A program made the translations under genes and the position numbers. Shown here in pieces: positions 1 through 14,100 of a stretch of DNA of 64,000 bases; positions within the stretch are counted from its first letter, which is position 1, and each line of letters starts with the position of its first letter. The stretch is from Apostichopus japonicus. Taxonomy: Eukaryota; Echinodermata; Holothuroidea; Aspidochirotida; Stichopodidae. The notes under the pieces are model-generated. The model searched no databases. It was given only the letters and a program-made list of their open reading frames with translations, and was not told the origin of the DNA. The stretch is taken from positions 12,606,001 to 12,670,000 of the forward strand of contig NC_092573.1 in the NCBI RefSeq assembly GCF_037975245.1, read 5' to 3'.

Positions 1-2034
1 ATGCTAGTGTTTGCATTCCTGCCAATTCCTAGAGACCATTTGCATTCAAAATTACAACCCATGGCTTTGCCTAGTAACTTAACATAGGTTCTGTTACTGT
101 ACAAATATTAAGTACAGTACATACACCTGACACTGGTGATTTTTGTCTGAGAAAAGCACAAATTAAAAACCCTTTGGTGCTACCTACTGTTTTATAACAT
201 TCTGTTGTATTTTCATTTTCCCCCTTTCCATTGAGGAAGAATTAGGAGGTGCAAGGGGGGGGGGGGGAGGAGCTGTTGACGAGAAGCATCTCAATCAAAC
301 AGGGCAACAATGACAATTTGATTGATCTTCCTTTTGTTGTATTTTTGCTGGTACTTTTAGCTTAATTTGATATTTTCAGTAAATGTCATCAGTGAACCAC
401 TGCATGAAGTGACTTTTGTTATTATCATTGCTAAAGTGGCAGAAAATAATCTTGTTATATCCTATCTGCCCTGTATAACCAAACTTACACTCTCATCTAA
501 AGAGCAAAGAATGCTTGCTGGACATAAGAAACCTAGAGAATTAGGATGGTAAATGAGGGATGTTATGACAAAGATAATGGTTTATGATCAATTACAGTGT
601 GTGTGTTTTGAAGCTAGTGCTACATTTTTCTGTAGTTCATGGAAAGTGGAATAAACAATGTATATGTTCACATGAAGGATCTTTGTCACTGTTTGCATAA
701 CTACAGAACTGACTTAGGGTTCTTCATACAAAACTTATCATGCATCCTTCGGTTTAAGTAAAATCTGTTTGTCAGCAAGGGAGGGAAATTCTCCTCCTTA
801 TCATCCAAGAATGATGAGGAGAAGTTGCAAGAGAGATTAGACATCAGCAAAATATCGCAAAGAATCAGACTAATAAGCAAGAAATAGCAGCCAGTTGGGA
901 AAAAGTCCTGCTATTAGCATCTATACTGTCCTTCCATGTCATGCTTCAAAACACTCCCAATGACAGAACAAACAGTTCCTAAACATTATCTGACAGGACC
1001 ATGACATTCATATTGCTCGTACTGTCAGTACGGGGGGCTTGGAAGCGGGATATGAAAATACGGTATAGAAAAACAAAATCCTCTCAATTGAGTGCAACAG
1101 AGTTGGAATCTTGTTAATATAATAGCAGAATGAAAAAGAACAATTCCACATGAGGGTTTAATCAATGAGTTATTAATAACAATTGAAGCTAAGACAAAGA
1201 GGCAAATGAACACAGCAAGAAGCATCAGCAGGAAAGCAAACAAATAAAAGGCATCAGTTGTCCCAAGTTACCAGTCAACGCTGTGGAAAGAAATATGTCA
1301 GTCGCCTCAAGAGGTTGCAAACAAAGTGACAGGTTTGGAAAGTGAGATGGTGGTATACGGAAAAATGCTGGGTTATGAAGGAATAGCATACACTGAAAGC
1401 TGCATAGGTTTATTTAAGACAACCTTAAATTGAGGTGGAATTAGAGCATGTAGAAAGAGCTGTTATTTTTAGGACAGTTACCTTTTAAGTGCAATGCATT
1501 TGGTATATGACAATGACAGACTGCAAGCTTTGCCAGTTTGTGTTTGCTAAAGACCAAACAATGACACATGTAGCAAGCCTTCTTTGTGTAATTGAAATGT
1601 TCAAAAACATGGAAATAACATTGCATCAATGATGAAGGAACAAAGCAAGAACAAGGTTTCTATTTTAGCAGAGAAAAAAAATCAAATATGCCCAAGAAAA
1701 CAAAAATGTAACATTTTGCAGCAGTGGATACTAATCATGAAGTTGACATAATTTACAAGGTTGGTAAGTATGTTGAAGCAAACTTTTGAAATACACACAA
1801 TTTGGTTAAATTTGAAGAACTTGCCACTATTTTGCCGATTGGCAATGAAACAAATTTGTTCTTTTATCTTCCCGCCCCCCCCCCCTCTCTTCCTATCGAG
1901 TTTCTTCCCGAGCAACATTTACTCTAAAGATCACTTCTTGAGGAGGCATCTTTGGACCAGATGCATATCCCACCTTGTCTGTATTAACAAGATGGCTTAG
2001 TCTGGCATGAACGCCAAGTGTGTTTGGAATTTAC
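1..2034. other. Left-edge region: UBAP2L intron or 3' part, nothing firmly identified
   Basis: No exon with family similarity was found. One weak candidate coding exon is at 1923-1978 on the minus strand: phase-compatible and open for 19 codons, but it would need a 56-bp intron. G- or C-runs occur near 257 and 1874. The gene probably continues beyond the window. Confidence 0.4.
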
Positions 2035-2118
2035 CTTGCAATGTCCCGAAAGCACCTGGAGGGTTGGGCTGAGGGCCCGGGTGACCAAAGGGCTGGTAAC
2101 CTGAGACACGCTTCATAG
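2035..2118 (-). CDS. UBAP2L: UBAP2L exon 23 (last exon resolved)
   Basis: 84 nt with acceptor TTTCAG. It encodes AMKRVSGYQPFGHPGPQPN and PPGAFGTLQ. The donor G|GTAAAT would leave 1 nt over. If the donor is not used, the frame stops at 1999-1997, giving a short terminal exon. The vertebrate C-terminus has roughly 85 further residues, so I favour splicing to exons not recognised here. Confidence 0.7.
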
Positions 2119-5100
2119 CTGAAAGGCCAGACATAGGGAATTAGTAAGAGGAACAGAAGCTAAGACCAAAAAGAGTGGGTTAGTTAGAACACATCAAATC
2201 ATGACAAAGAGACAAGAAACTATAAGGAGCTGATAGCTATTGAAGGATACACTAATTCTACAGGGTATGGTGACAACAGGAGCCACAGTGCAGCTGAATA
2301 AAATGAGACGGGGGTTAAAAACTACTTTCTCTGCTTCTCCCGGGCGCAGAACCCTACCAATATCCATTCTTGCCTCACCCAGCACCAACTGCAAGACCTT
2401 CATTGCATGTAATGACACACCCACATTGGTATCTGCTCTGTTTAACAATGTAAGAAGTACTGAAAAAATATTTGCAATAAAAACAAACTGAAGTTTAAAA
2501 ATGTGGCAGACTCCATTTTTGACTCCATGGAGAGCGTTATTCGTCTAAGGTTTGGTTTGCAAAATCATTCAAGGGACGTAGTGCTTGATTATGTTTAGAC
2601 TTGACGCATGGGTGTAAACAGGAAACCGATGGGTGTAAACAGGATAGGAACAACAGTTTGGATGGATTTATCAATCGATTTCAAGGATTGGCACAGTTAG
2701 CGAAACTTCTGCAAACTTGTTGGTTTACGTTCTCTCTAAATGTGGCACGATGCTGCTGCTGTTGCTTACAGGTGGTCCCTTAGCTAAACAAATTGTTGAA
2801 ATAGGAAACTACAAACTGTACAAATCAATGTGGATCTGTCTGTTAATGAGAACATATTTTAAAACAAAAGAACAATAAAATAAAAAAAGAGGACTTTAAC
2901 AAACTTTACAGAGATGAATGTGTACAATTAAAACAGAGGTTCTTTCAGCTTGGTACTTTCTGACCATTTCAAGAAACACAGCTTTGAACAAAAATAGGAC
3001 TTCAATTCGAAACAAAATTAAGGTATCTTCCCAGTGATTTTATACAGATGAATAGATTATGAAGAATGTAAAGATTTATTCCTTTTCTTGCCAGGACTAG
3101 CCACACCCAAGGCAGTTTCCCCCTCCCCCCCCAGTCCCCCCCCAGTCGTAATAATAACCACTTTTAAAGAAGGAAACATTGGATAAACCAAAGTCATTGA
3201 CTTCTTCATGTGAACTACAAGGTATTGGAATTTGAGTATTCAATGCTATCAAAACTTGACCAAACCATAATGCTTACTGTAACATCATTGGAGGATTTCT
3301 TTTACTCTGCAATATTTGATTTCAAAGTTCTTTTTCCTTTCTAATAAAAACCAAAAGCCAATGGGCTTATTGTAAAGGGCCGATTTTCATTGAGGGAATC
3401 TTAATTATATTCCAACTGTTGGTATTTTATTTCTTCAATATTGTACTTTCTTTCTACTAGGGTCAGGTTTTAGGAGACAGCTTCCTGGAACCATGCCGCT
3501 TTGGGAGGAACCATGTCTCTAGTGTCATTGTATGCTTACTTCAAGTCTTCAACAGTGCTACTGATAAACAAGATAATCATATATGATTATGTTTATTAGG
3601 CAGTGAATAGGTACTTCAGTTATTTTGATAACTATTTTAATTTACTTTAATTTTATTTTTATTTTTATTTATTACTATTATTTTTTATTAATTTTTTTTT
3701 TATTATTATTATTATTTTTTAATTAAATTTATTTAAATTTAAATTAAAGAGAGTCCTTGATGGCAACAAAAATTCTGCATTTGAAAACCTTGAATATATT
3801 CACAAATACTGCTAGCATTTAAAAATAACCCATTCCACAGAAGAATTCCACTCTCAACAAAAATACATATGGAAATGCTTTCTCTTTTTCTTCTAAAAAG
3901 AAGAACATTTTATCATCCTAATTTCCTAATTCTTATCTTGACCATACTTCCCACTCCTTGTCAAGAAAAGACATACAAAGTTTTGTATTGACTTGATCTT
4001 ATCAAGGACCCTATTTAATCAAAATAAGAGTGCCTTCTCCACGAATCATAGCTTGTAAATTTCAACAGGATAATTTTTTGGCTTTCAATCCAAGACTATA
4101 TGAACTCAACCTAAATCGTCACATCCCACAAAGTGTCGAAACGCACAACTAATTTCAGCTATCAGCTACTCTTTCCAAATCGGTATGGAAAGTGTATCAC
4201 AACAATACTTCCGCATCAATGGACAAAATGGGGATCAATTTAAAGCAATATTTTGTAAATGGGGGGGGGGAGTTTGCACCACGCTGACCAGTCGTAGAAC
4301 ATTCTACTTGTATAATAAGCTAGTTTGCAGAGAGCATCTGCACATACCTAGCTCCTGTCTGTGACCTTTCTGTAGGGCTCAATTGGTAACCATTCACTGC
4401 ATGTTATACCACTGCACAATACTTACAGTATTGTAAGTCAAGCAGGATATCTATTTCTCCTGAGTTATTTCTACTTTCGACTCTGACACATTTCCATGTA
4501 GGTTTTGGAAAAGAAAAAATGTTTTTTATACAATCCTTCTGGCCCAGGTTACCTGTTCACTAATAACAACTGTGTATTTTGAATAAATTTATGCTGCTGA
4601 TTGTATGCAGTATGTAGCATGCACAAGCACTGTGTGCTCTACCATGCCTACTCTGTCAATAGCACATGACAGTGTAACACTGATTTGATTAGCCAGACTT
4701 TCACAGTCATATATCATCTATTGACAGAGTTTCCTGCATAACTTTCCAATTTTGGAGTGCAAAGATGTATACGTTAATCACTAAACTCGATGTGTCTCAC
4801 CGTGATAGATTTTACAGCCATATGTGCTCCTTATACATTAATGTTCATACATCACTGTATAGACTATAGGTTCACGTAATTGCCTATGACCCAGAGGTTT
4901 GTACTGTTGCCGATTGACCTCTTGCACAATACTCCTCTGTGTTGTAACACTGAACTAGCTAATTGGAAACCTCTCAATGTAACTAGCAGAAACTATGGTG
5001 TTACAGTCATCTGATTAACTTCAAATTAGAGAGTTAATACTGGTTTAAGCTAACCCAGTACATTGTTTTTTGTCTCACCAAGTAAGAAGAATCAACTCCT

Positions 5101-8100
5101 GTTTAGTGAGTAAACACCCCTGAGGTTTATGCCATAATTGAATGGTACCTGGTGAAAACTTTTTGATATCATATCCAGTTAAGTAAGACTAATTTAACAC
5201 AAAAATTGCAGCTCAAATATACCAGACAATTGAAGTAGAAAAAAATAGAAGAAAGCAACAACCCACCACAAATGGATATGTTGATATGGGGGAATGCCTT
5301 ACTCCGCACAAGCATGGGGAGTGTATGAGGGGGGGATGCCTTCCTTAAGCATGATACATGGGATTGGGTATGTGGGAAACGAAAGACAAAGAGGGATAAA
5401 ACAAAGTACCTGTATTTGTCCCATACGTAGCTGGCTGGGCAAAAGCACTTTGTTGATAGACAGAGTGGGGTGTTGAGCCTGCCTGAGTCCTGCTTGGTGG
5501 TTGGACCTAAAGACAGAAAACAAATGCTTTGGATAAGTTACAAATACTACATGCTATCCAATATCCAATGGTTCTTGCTCTACAGCTCTGGTATTCAAAC
5601 ATTTTCACCTACTGACAACAATCTCCACCATCATCGTCATCTCTGCGACTCTCCAGTGGCAGATGTCTCAGCCAGGGGGGGGGAGGAGGGGGGTAAAGGT
5701 CTAATGGGACAAAGTATCCCCCTCCCACTTGGGAAATCTTTATACAATTTTAAGGGGCGGGGTGATAAGCTGAAAAAAATGTTGTAGTTTTCTAACTTTT
5801 GAAGTTAATTTATGTTAAAGATTTTACCTCAAATATCAGCAAATTCTTTTCATTTCGAATTTTGGCAACCTTTGAAAACCCCTCCAAAAAGCTTTTGGAG
5901 CCCTAAAGAGGGCAGCAATACCCGCTTTGAATAGCAGGGCTTAACATTACACATAAAATGTTAGTGGTTAAGTGATGAAAGACATGTTTTTGACATTTAT
6001 ATTAATTGCATGCCAAAAATGTAGATAAAAAACTTTCATATTAATGTACATTTTCTTCTGTGCCGGCTTAAATATTGTCAACTTAATAAATACGGTGTTG
6101 AGGAAGCTTATTTTCAACTGCCGATGAAAACTTGACCAACCTCACCCCTGAGAGAGCTAATTTAAATAGTAGACAAGAGTTTGCAATTTGGGAACCAACT
6201 GAGAAGAATTACAAACCGTGCTGACAGCTGGGAACACCGGGTACGACAATCCAGGGGGTAAAATGCTGGCACCAGGGTAGGCTAAACCACCATAGGGTAG
6301 ACCTCCATAACCAGCTGTAGGGTAACCTGGAGGCAATGTCGGGTTCAAGAAAGGTGTCTGTGTTTGAGCCTGGGTCTGGTGATGTCCTCCCGCTAAGGAA
6401 TGAAGAAAGTCTAATGATGTGACCATGAAGTGAGGCAATCAATCATTAATTTGATAAATATCAATTTAAAGGTTTCCCTGGGAGTCAAATTTGAAGCAGT
6501 TATTTGTATAATTTGGTAACCAATTTGGGGCAATTCTATTGACAACTTTGAGCTATGAAACGTCATGAAACTGCTAATGCTTGTTATCAAGTTAAGAAAC
6601 CCGCTTTGAGTTTTTTTAAATACTAACTTGACTTAGTGAGGGGACTTGATGATTTTTCCATTTGATTCCAAGGATCTGTCACCTGTAAACTTGTGTTTAT
6701 CACATGACAAGATTAAACTGTTTTAGTTTGAAAAAAACATGACTAGTACTAAAACCTTTAACCTGCATTATTACTAGATACAAAAAGTCAATACAAACAG
6801 AAATTCAAAATTAACACAAACAGCTTCTTTAAGATGCTGGCTGTACATTATCTTATGCTGGTTGTACATCTTATCATAAACTATTCATTTTGTTTTGTCC
6901 TTTTGGGACCAACCTGATACCTTTCATGTGTAACACCCTGTTTCTTAACATTTTAACACAACTTCACAAGAGATATGTGCAAGCTCTTATCTGGCATGAC
7001 CTTACAATGACTAAAAACATTCTTTGAATGACTTTTCCATGTTGCTCAATCAACCAATGAAAGATTCTGGTGAAAGTTTGAAGATGCAGGAGGAAGGAAC
7101 AATCAACTCTCCCTAAGCTATGGTACCATTTGAGTTCCTATAACATACAACAATATTTACTCTTGGCATTTCATGCATCAAGAAGAAACTTAGAACACAC
7201 AGGCTTGGCAAAACGATGTTAAATCAGAGAAACTGAGTTCTTCATATGATCTCAGAAGAACGAAAGTCATAGAATTGATCTCATCATTTTTAACATGACC
7301 TTCAAAATCCCAAATCTGGCACGACAGATGTAAGACAGGGTGGTCCAAAATTCCTGGCTATAATGTGACCATAACCGTGTACTTTGGCCCAACAGGTTTA
7401 GCAAAGTATCTAGATAAATCAAGTATCAGCTTCAATCTTCCATCTAGCCATGCAGACTGTGTACTTTATCTAATGCTTTTGTACTCATGCTACAAGTCTG
7501 CTATGTTTTCCCGGTACTCATTTTCATAGTTTTTTACTCCATCTCACAGCATTTTGGAAAGTTAGTATAGTTACTTAGCGTAAGATTTGGTACTCGTACT
7601 TGCACTAAGAGAGCCTTGTACTCATGACAAGGGGAATTCTACTTGTACTTAAACTGATCCTTCTATACTCATGTCATAAGTCTACTGAGTATCTCAAGGT
7701 ACTCATTTTCATAGTTTTGTACTCCATCTCACAGCATTTTTGAAAGCTAGTATAGTTACTTAGCTTAAGATTTGGTACTCGGACTTACACTAATAGAGCC
7801 TTGTACTCATTTCTACTTGTACTTTAACCGATCCTTTTGTACCGATGCTATAAGTCTGCTGTGTATCTCACAATACTCATTTTCATATTTTTTTACTCCC
7901 TCTCACAGCATTTGGAAATCTAGTACAGTTACTTAGCGTAAGATTTGGTACTCGTACTTGCACAAAGAGAGCCTTGTACTCATTTCTACTTGTACTTTAA
8001 CCGATCCTTTTGTACCGATGCTATAAGTCTGTCGAGTATCTCAACCTTTTCTATAAAACAGGTCAACTCTCCTGTCAGATCCCTTTTATATAATAATAAT

Positions 8101-11100
8101 CATAATAATAATAAATGCAAATTTATATAGCGCCAATATCCAGAGGAAAACCAATGCTCAGTGGCGCTAGTGCTAAGGGAAGGCAGTCAAGAATAGATAA
8201 GTATTGAGTCTGTTTTGAAAATGTTAACGTTGGGTGCCGAATTGATGTGCAGTGGAAGTGAGTTCCAAAGAGTAGGAGCGGCATTAGAAAATGATTGTTG
8301 ACCAAATGACTTGAGCTTCCACTTAGGTACATGGAGCAATAGCTGATTAACTTACCAGCTTGTTGTTGTTGCTGCTGCTGCTGCTGGGATGACAACGAAC
8401 TGGCGACAGGTGAGGCAGCGTCGTTGCGGGTAAACTTGCTAGCTTCCGTCACGGAATACTGGGCTGTATTGGACAGAGGCGTAGCATCCCGTCCAGTATT
8501 CAAGGTGGTGGCAAGCTGCTGGTATTGCTGCAAATCATATGGATAACCCTACGTTAACGAGAAAAGAAGATCAAAACATTACCTCTGACATCAAACCTGG
8601 CAAATGTTTCACGACACAAAATTAGATTCGGTTATCTATAATTATACCCTCAATAGGCTCAAAACTATTAGTTCTAATTTTATGTAGAGAAAGGATCTGA
8701 AACGTCAAAATCATGTACGAACAGCATCACAGCTGGACTGTAACACTGGCACTGTTTGTGAAGATCTCATTGAAATATCAAATTTCATAAGTAGAGCTAT
8801 CTACTGGACATAAAGATGACACAAACATTCAAATTATTCAGTTTTTAAGAAATTAAAATATAACAATAAATATGTCAAGATGCTCAATCAGAGAAACAGA
8901 GTTCTTCATGTGATCTCAGAAGAACGAAAGTCATAGTATTGATCTCATCATTTCGAACATCTGAAACGAAAGGTGCAAACTAGAAGTTTTCCCGAAATGT
9001 TAGCACGATAAAAAAAATTTAAAAAGGGGGCAGCGTGTTGCATTTCAACTGTATTTTGTGCCTAATCTGACAGACTCTGGTACATCACACCTTGTAATTG
9101 ACAAATTCCAGCAAATAACTCCAGATTTAATTTTTAGGGTCTAACTGATCTAAACAAATGGTTGATTTGCTTTTATTTGTTACAACTCTTTCTTTATCTG
9201 ACAAAGGAACCTTGATCAGGTGAGCATAACAATCCTTCTCAATGGAACTAACGAGTGGCAAACCATGTCTTCAATACCACATTTTTAAGTATTTCAAAAA
9301 GCTTCCGATCATCAGCTATCAAAGACTGTTTCCACACATTCAAACTTTTTCAACTTTACAAGAACAACAGTGAATATCAATTTCAAGGATTAAACAATAA
9401 CCAAAACTGCTTAGTGATTGTTGTTTAGGTTCAGATTCTTCTCATGTTATCATCAAATGGACAAACTTCTCAGAATGTGACATGTCGATCTCGTAAAATA
9501 ATTTTGCGAATCACAAATGGAGCCTTTGCCAAAGTAACCCTTTGTGTATTCTTGACTGATTGAAGAAGGGCAAGGAATCCAGTTGACAGGAGTAGTTGTT
9601 GTTATCTCTTTAGGTTTAAAAAGACTAAAGTTCCATATATCCTAACTCACCATCGGTTGTTGCATTCTCTGTAGCATCAAATCTTCAAAGTTGTAGAACT
9701 GATGTGCCTGATAAAGAAGTAAACAACATGTCAGTAAATTTTTTAAATTCTTGAAAAGTGACATGCAACCTTTGGCACCTGCACACCCATAGTACCAGGA
9801 GAAATGAGCTATGCATACTCATCTCATTTAACGACTCAACGGCGTAGATTTGTGACTAGTTCTAGGGCAGGTTACAAAGGAATGGCAATCAGTCTTAATC
9901 TCATTACTAAAATTACACTCTATTCTGACAACTGCCCAACCTCACACAAGTGCTACATGTTGTCTTACTTCTTATGTCGATCATTAAAGAGTTAGTAATC
10001 CACAATATTATTTTACAAAGTCAAGATATAGGAAGCCCAAGCCTCCATTAGATGGCCAAGGTATACCGTTACCCTGATTACCACATAAACAAGCTACAAG
10101 ATTTAGCTTCAAATGCAATCAATTGTCATCTATGTGGTTGGTCTGTTTGGTAAGGTAAAACATTATGTGTAAATGCTTGCTTGCTATGTCAAGAGTGCAA
10201 AGTATCTACTCTGTCCTACTTGTGTGTTCATGATTCATCTCTGTGTAACAAATCTTGAATCTTAAAATCAAGAATTAACCTCATGTAGTTGGACACCTCT
10301 ACATCAACACAACTATTGCCTCATTTTATATGAAGTTACTCTGTTTCCCCTCACATTCCCCTCTCCCATTCCCTACCATCACCCCAACCCCTTCTGACAT
10401 CCTCCCCTTCCCCCTCATGCCATCACCCCCCCCCCACCTGCCATCTATCCCCAACTCTTTTTCTCAAGTCTACAATGCACATACATTAACATTGGAAATG
10501 AATTGAAATACTACAGTCACCACCAGACACAGGCTTCAACAACACATGTTTCAATCAGAGAAACTGAATTCTTCATATGATCTCAGAAGAACGAAAGTCA
10601 TAGAATTGATCTCATCATATTTTAACATGTGTAAATTTAAATTCAAGTGCTGATCCTTACATGGTAATTACAGTGCAACATTTCATTAATCCTTTTCCAA
10701 GCTCCAATATTTCTCGATTTTACTATGAAGACCAAGGGTCTTTACCGACAATATCTCAGATGATGTATTTCGGTAACTTCTACCTTGGGCAGACTTGTTG
10801 TTAATGGGCAAAGAAACAAACACTGCATGTTCTATTACTTTACAAGCATGAAGGGAAAGAAACCTATTTATAGAAAGAAGCTTCACACTCCAATCAGCTT
10901 AGAAGAACCACTTCAGCATTTTTTCAGTGAGGCACAAGTGTTCATTTGATAAGCAGCCGTTTGTAAACGGTTCACTTTTTCCTGTCAATTTTATCCTCCA
11001 GAAATTTATCCTTCAGAAAGAGTGTGACTCATATTAAAACAGATCAAACTGTTTGACACTGCTAAAATATTTAACTAAAACATCAGTTAATGGAGAAAAG

Positions 11101-14100
11101 AACTGACTCCACTTGATTCTAAAATGTTCATGAAAAGATATACATCCAAAGCAAAAGTACATTTAGACTCAGGAAATGACTAAACATTGGTTATTTCTGA
11201 TTTTTCATCATCATTATCTGGAATACAAATCACCTAGAACATGTCAACAAACTTGCACCGTATTCAGATTTTCAGTTCCAGATTGTATGGAAATTTGAGG
11301 TGGGAAGAAAATAAAAGCCCTCTTCAAGGGATTAAAACATTACGAAATAAACATCAAACTCACATATGCATTGACTGGAAGTAAACCATGCCCACCCATA
11401 ATCAAGTGATGGTTGACAAAAGGCATTCCTGGAGGCAAGTTAGGCGGCACCTTATCTGGAGAGATAAAGACAAGTGTAGACCTCAGTCTCGACAAAGTCA
11501 AACAAAAAGTTGTATGTTTCAAAGTATGTAAGACAGTCACTAACTTTAGGTTGTGATATGATTAGATCACAATAACAGCATTACTCAGTATACAGCTCAA
11601 ACATTCTACGGGAGTTGGCATAATGACTTCTTCTTTCATCTCAACTGAAAATACTATGTTCTGCAGTCAACACAATGAAGTGAACAAGACCTGCAAACCA
11701 TTTTCCAAATTTCCAGGCATTTTCATTCAATTTGAAAGAAGTAAGCACTACATTTCTTTCTCAACAACCCATTAAAAGCAATGGATAAATATCCGTTGCA
11801 AAACGATGAAACCTTATGATATACATAAGATTTTTCATGAAGGCAGTTTTTTGTGGATGTGCACGATGTCCAATCAGAGATCAAATCCTCTTCACGTTAA
11901 CTTCAGAAGAACGAAAGTCATGATTTAGTCTCATCATACTGGCTCTCCACCGACCGCACGCATTCATGAAACGGCAAAAGAATGATTCCTTCTACCTCAA
12001 TTTGTGCCTGGAGAATCATCGTGATTTAAAGACACGACTCTTTGTCTTACACAGTAGTTACATAAAACGAAACACCAAGCTGAATTTCATGTTTATCTTT
12101 TCTTTAAAACAAAGGTTATATTATTTTAACAAAGAGAATTGTAAATAATTTGAAGATTTATGTTCAAACAGTTTCTTTTGGGCTTTAAATGTGATGGATT
12201 ATACCACTGTAGAAGTCATGGCTGCAAACTTGACAAGTCTAACTTCTCAGCACTCATTAATTAGGTGTAAAAAAGAACCCAAGATGACTGAGAAACTATA
12301 TCTACACTTGTACTATTGTTTAAAAGATTGTAAGACCACATTTAAATCGTCTATATCTGTAAGCTGAATTAAGTCTGTATGGTAACCCATCAATACTTGT
12401 TTATTTCTTAGGTAGAAAAAGAACTGGAGATAACTAAACTGTGACCAGCTGCAACTTTAGCATTATTGTAAATTTACTTGCCCCCATGTATTTAAAATAT
12501 GGCAAACATCATTTCACTAAAGAGGGTCCAAAATTGGAGTCTCAAATATCTTTATATGGTATAAGATTTGTAAGACCAAATTGACATGGTGTGAAGTTAC
12601 ATGTCAACTGACTCCTTTCTATAGCTTTCAATGTAACCAATTTCCAACAAAGGTCCCATACTCAAGATTTCTTTATTCAAAATGTTTTCAAAAACTTACT
12701 TGACGGTTTGATACCACTTGAGGATATAGAACCGGACACCGACATAGACGTACTGAGAGCGGAGCCTATGTTTGTGGTAGATGGGAACCCTAGAGGGGTC
12801 GATGAGGTGGACGCTGACGAGAGAGTCGTTGCAATAGCTGAAATGGATGAGGTGGACGTTGTCGAGACACTTGCGCTGCCGTTCACTGAAGAAGGCCCTG
12901 AATCCAGGCCATGCTGAAAAGGAATCAGTCAAGTTCAATAGGACTTGCATGGGAATACAGAGAGGGTGTGGGGCAGGGGGAAGGGGAGAGAGATACAGGA
13001 AGAAAACAAGTGAATGAAAGTAGGCTTCTATGAAGATTGATAACTTGCCCTTTTCTTAAAACAATAAATTTATGAGGTGGTTAAATTTATCTCGCACCTC
13101 TTAAACACCTTGCTAACACAAGTCTTATCATAGTGAACTAGTAAGTTTAGCTTTTATATCTACCATATGATCTGAACATATAGGCTTAATTGCATGAAGG
13201 CTACGAGGACAAGTTAGCCAAAATTTAAAAGTTTGTAAATGGAGATATGAAACTAAATCCATATGAAGAGATATCCAAATGAGAATTTTTCCACACTTTC
13301 CAAACTTAACCTGGTGCACATTCAAGACTCAGAAAAAAAGCTATTCCTTTCCCCTACTTTTGCTGCTGGACATTTTCCCATTTTCAAGACTGCGTAGAAA
13401 CCATGTCACAGGTAATCGCTTCTAGATGTTGCAGCGCAAGAATACATGTACAGATCTACGGAAATGACCGACGCAACATTGCATCAGGATACAGGAACAA
13501 TGTACTCTGTATGAAATAACACTGCAGCTCTTACCTGGGATGGTCTTGTTTCCATCGGCCCTATCTTGGTGTTTGAGAGAGGCGATGTTTGCACACTTGT
13601 ATGCGTCGACTGAGACGCGTTTGCACTTGATACGGAATAGCTGGAGCTGTTTGACGAGGGCAGCGGGCTGAGATTACTCGAGGATGAATAACCCAGAGAG
13701 TTCGTTCCAGCACCATTGATCACACTGGTGGCACCCATGGAAGTGACACCGCCTAAAGAGTTCGATCCTACTAGTGAGTTACTGCCTCCTAGAGGATTTG
13801 CACCTATCGTACTCGCTGGGCCCATGGAACTCGGTGCCCCCATGCTCCCACCTAGTGACGACGTCCCCGTTGAAGACAGCCCCGTGCCGAGTCCACCACT
13901 GGACATTGCGGGGTTCCCGTAGCCAGGGATGCTGGAACTGACAGTTACGGCACTGCTGGGGGTTCCATAGGAACCAGCCTGAAATGAAAGAGGAATTGAT
14001 ACTATATAAATAGTATAGTGCATTTTATTTATATATATGAAACTGAAAAGTATAGGAAAATGATAAAAAAATAAAAAAAGGCGTCTCAAGGGAAGACCCT

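Noticed and set aside
5299-5523. Longer minus-strand frame over UBAP2L exon 22
   Set aside because: It is in another phase than exons 21 and 23 and lacks the Tyr/Gln/Pro-rich character of the family C-terminus.
8123-8533. 136-codon minus-strand open frame
   Set aside because: It joins UBAP2L exon 20 across its donor site to intron and retrotransposon sequence; the exon ends at 8356.
9215-9325. Possible extra C/D snoRNA on the minus strand (CTGATGA and CTGA about 100 bases apart with CTTTGAT/ATCAAGG pairing)
   Set aside because: Box C has C instead of a purine, there is no D'/C' pair or rRNA complementarity I can see, and intron 19 already holds a convincing snoRNA.
11165-11225. TGATGA and CTGA pair on the minus strand in intron 18
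   Set aside because: Only about 40 bases apart, no terminal stem and no guide.
12708-12917. Plus-strand open frame opposite UBAP2L exon 17
   Set aside because: Antisense shadow of a Ser/Thr-rich exon; the same applies to 13716-13922 opposite exon 16.
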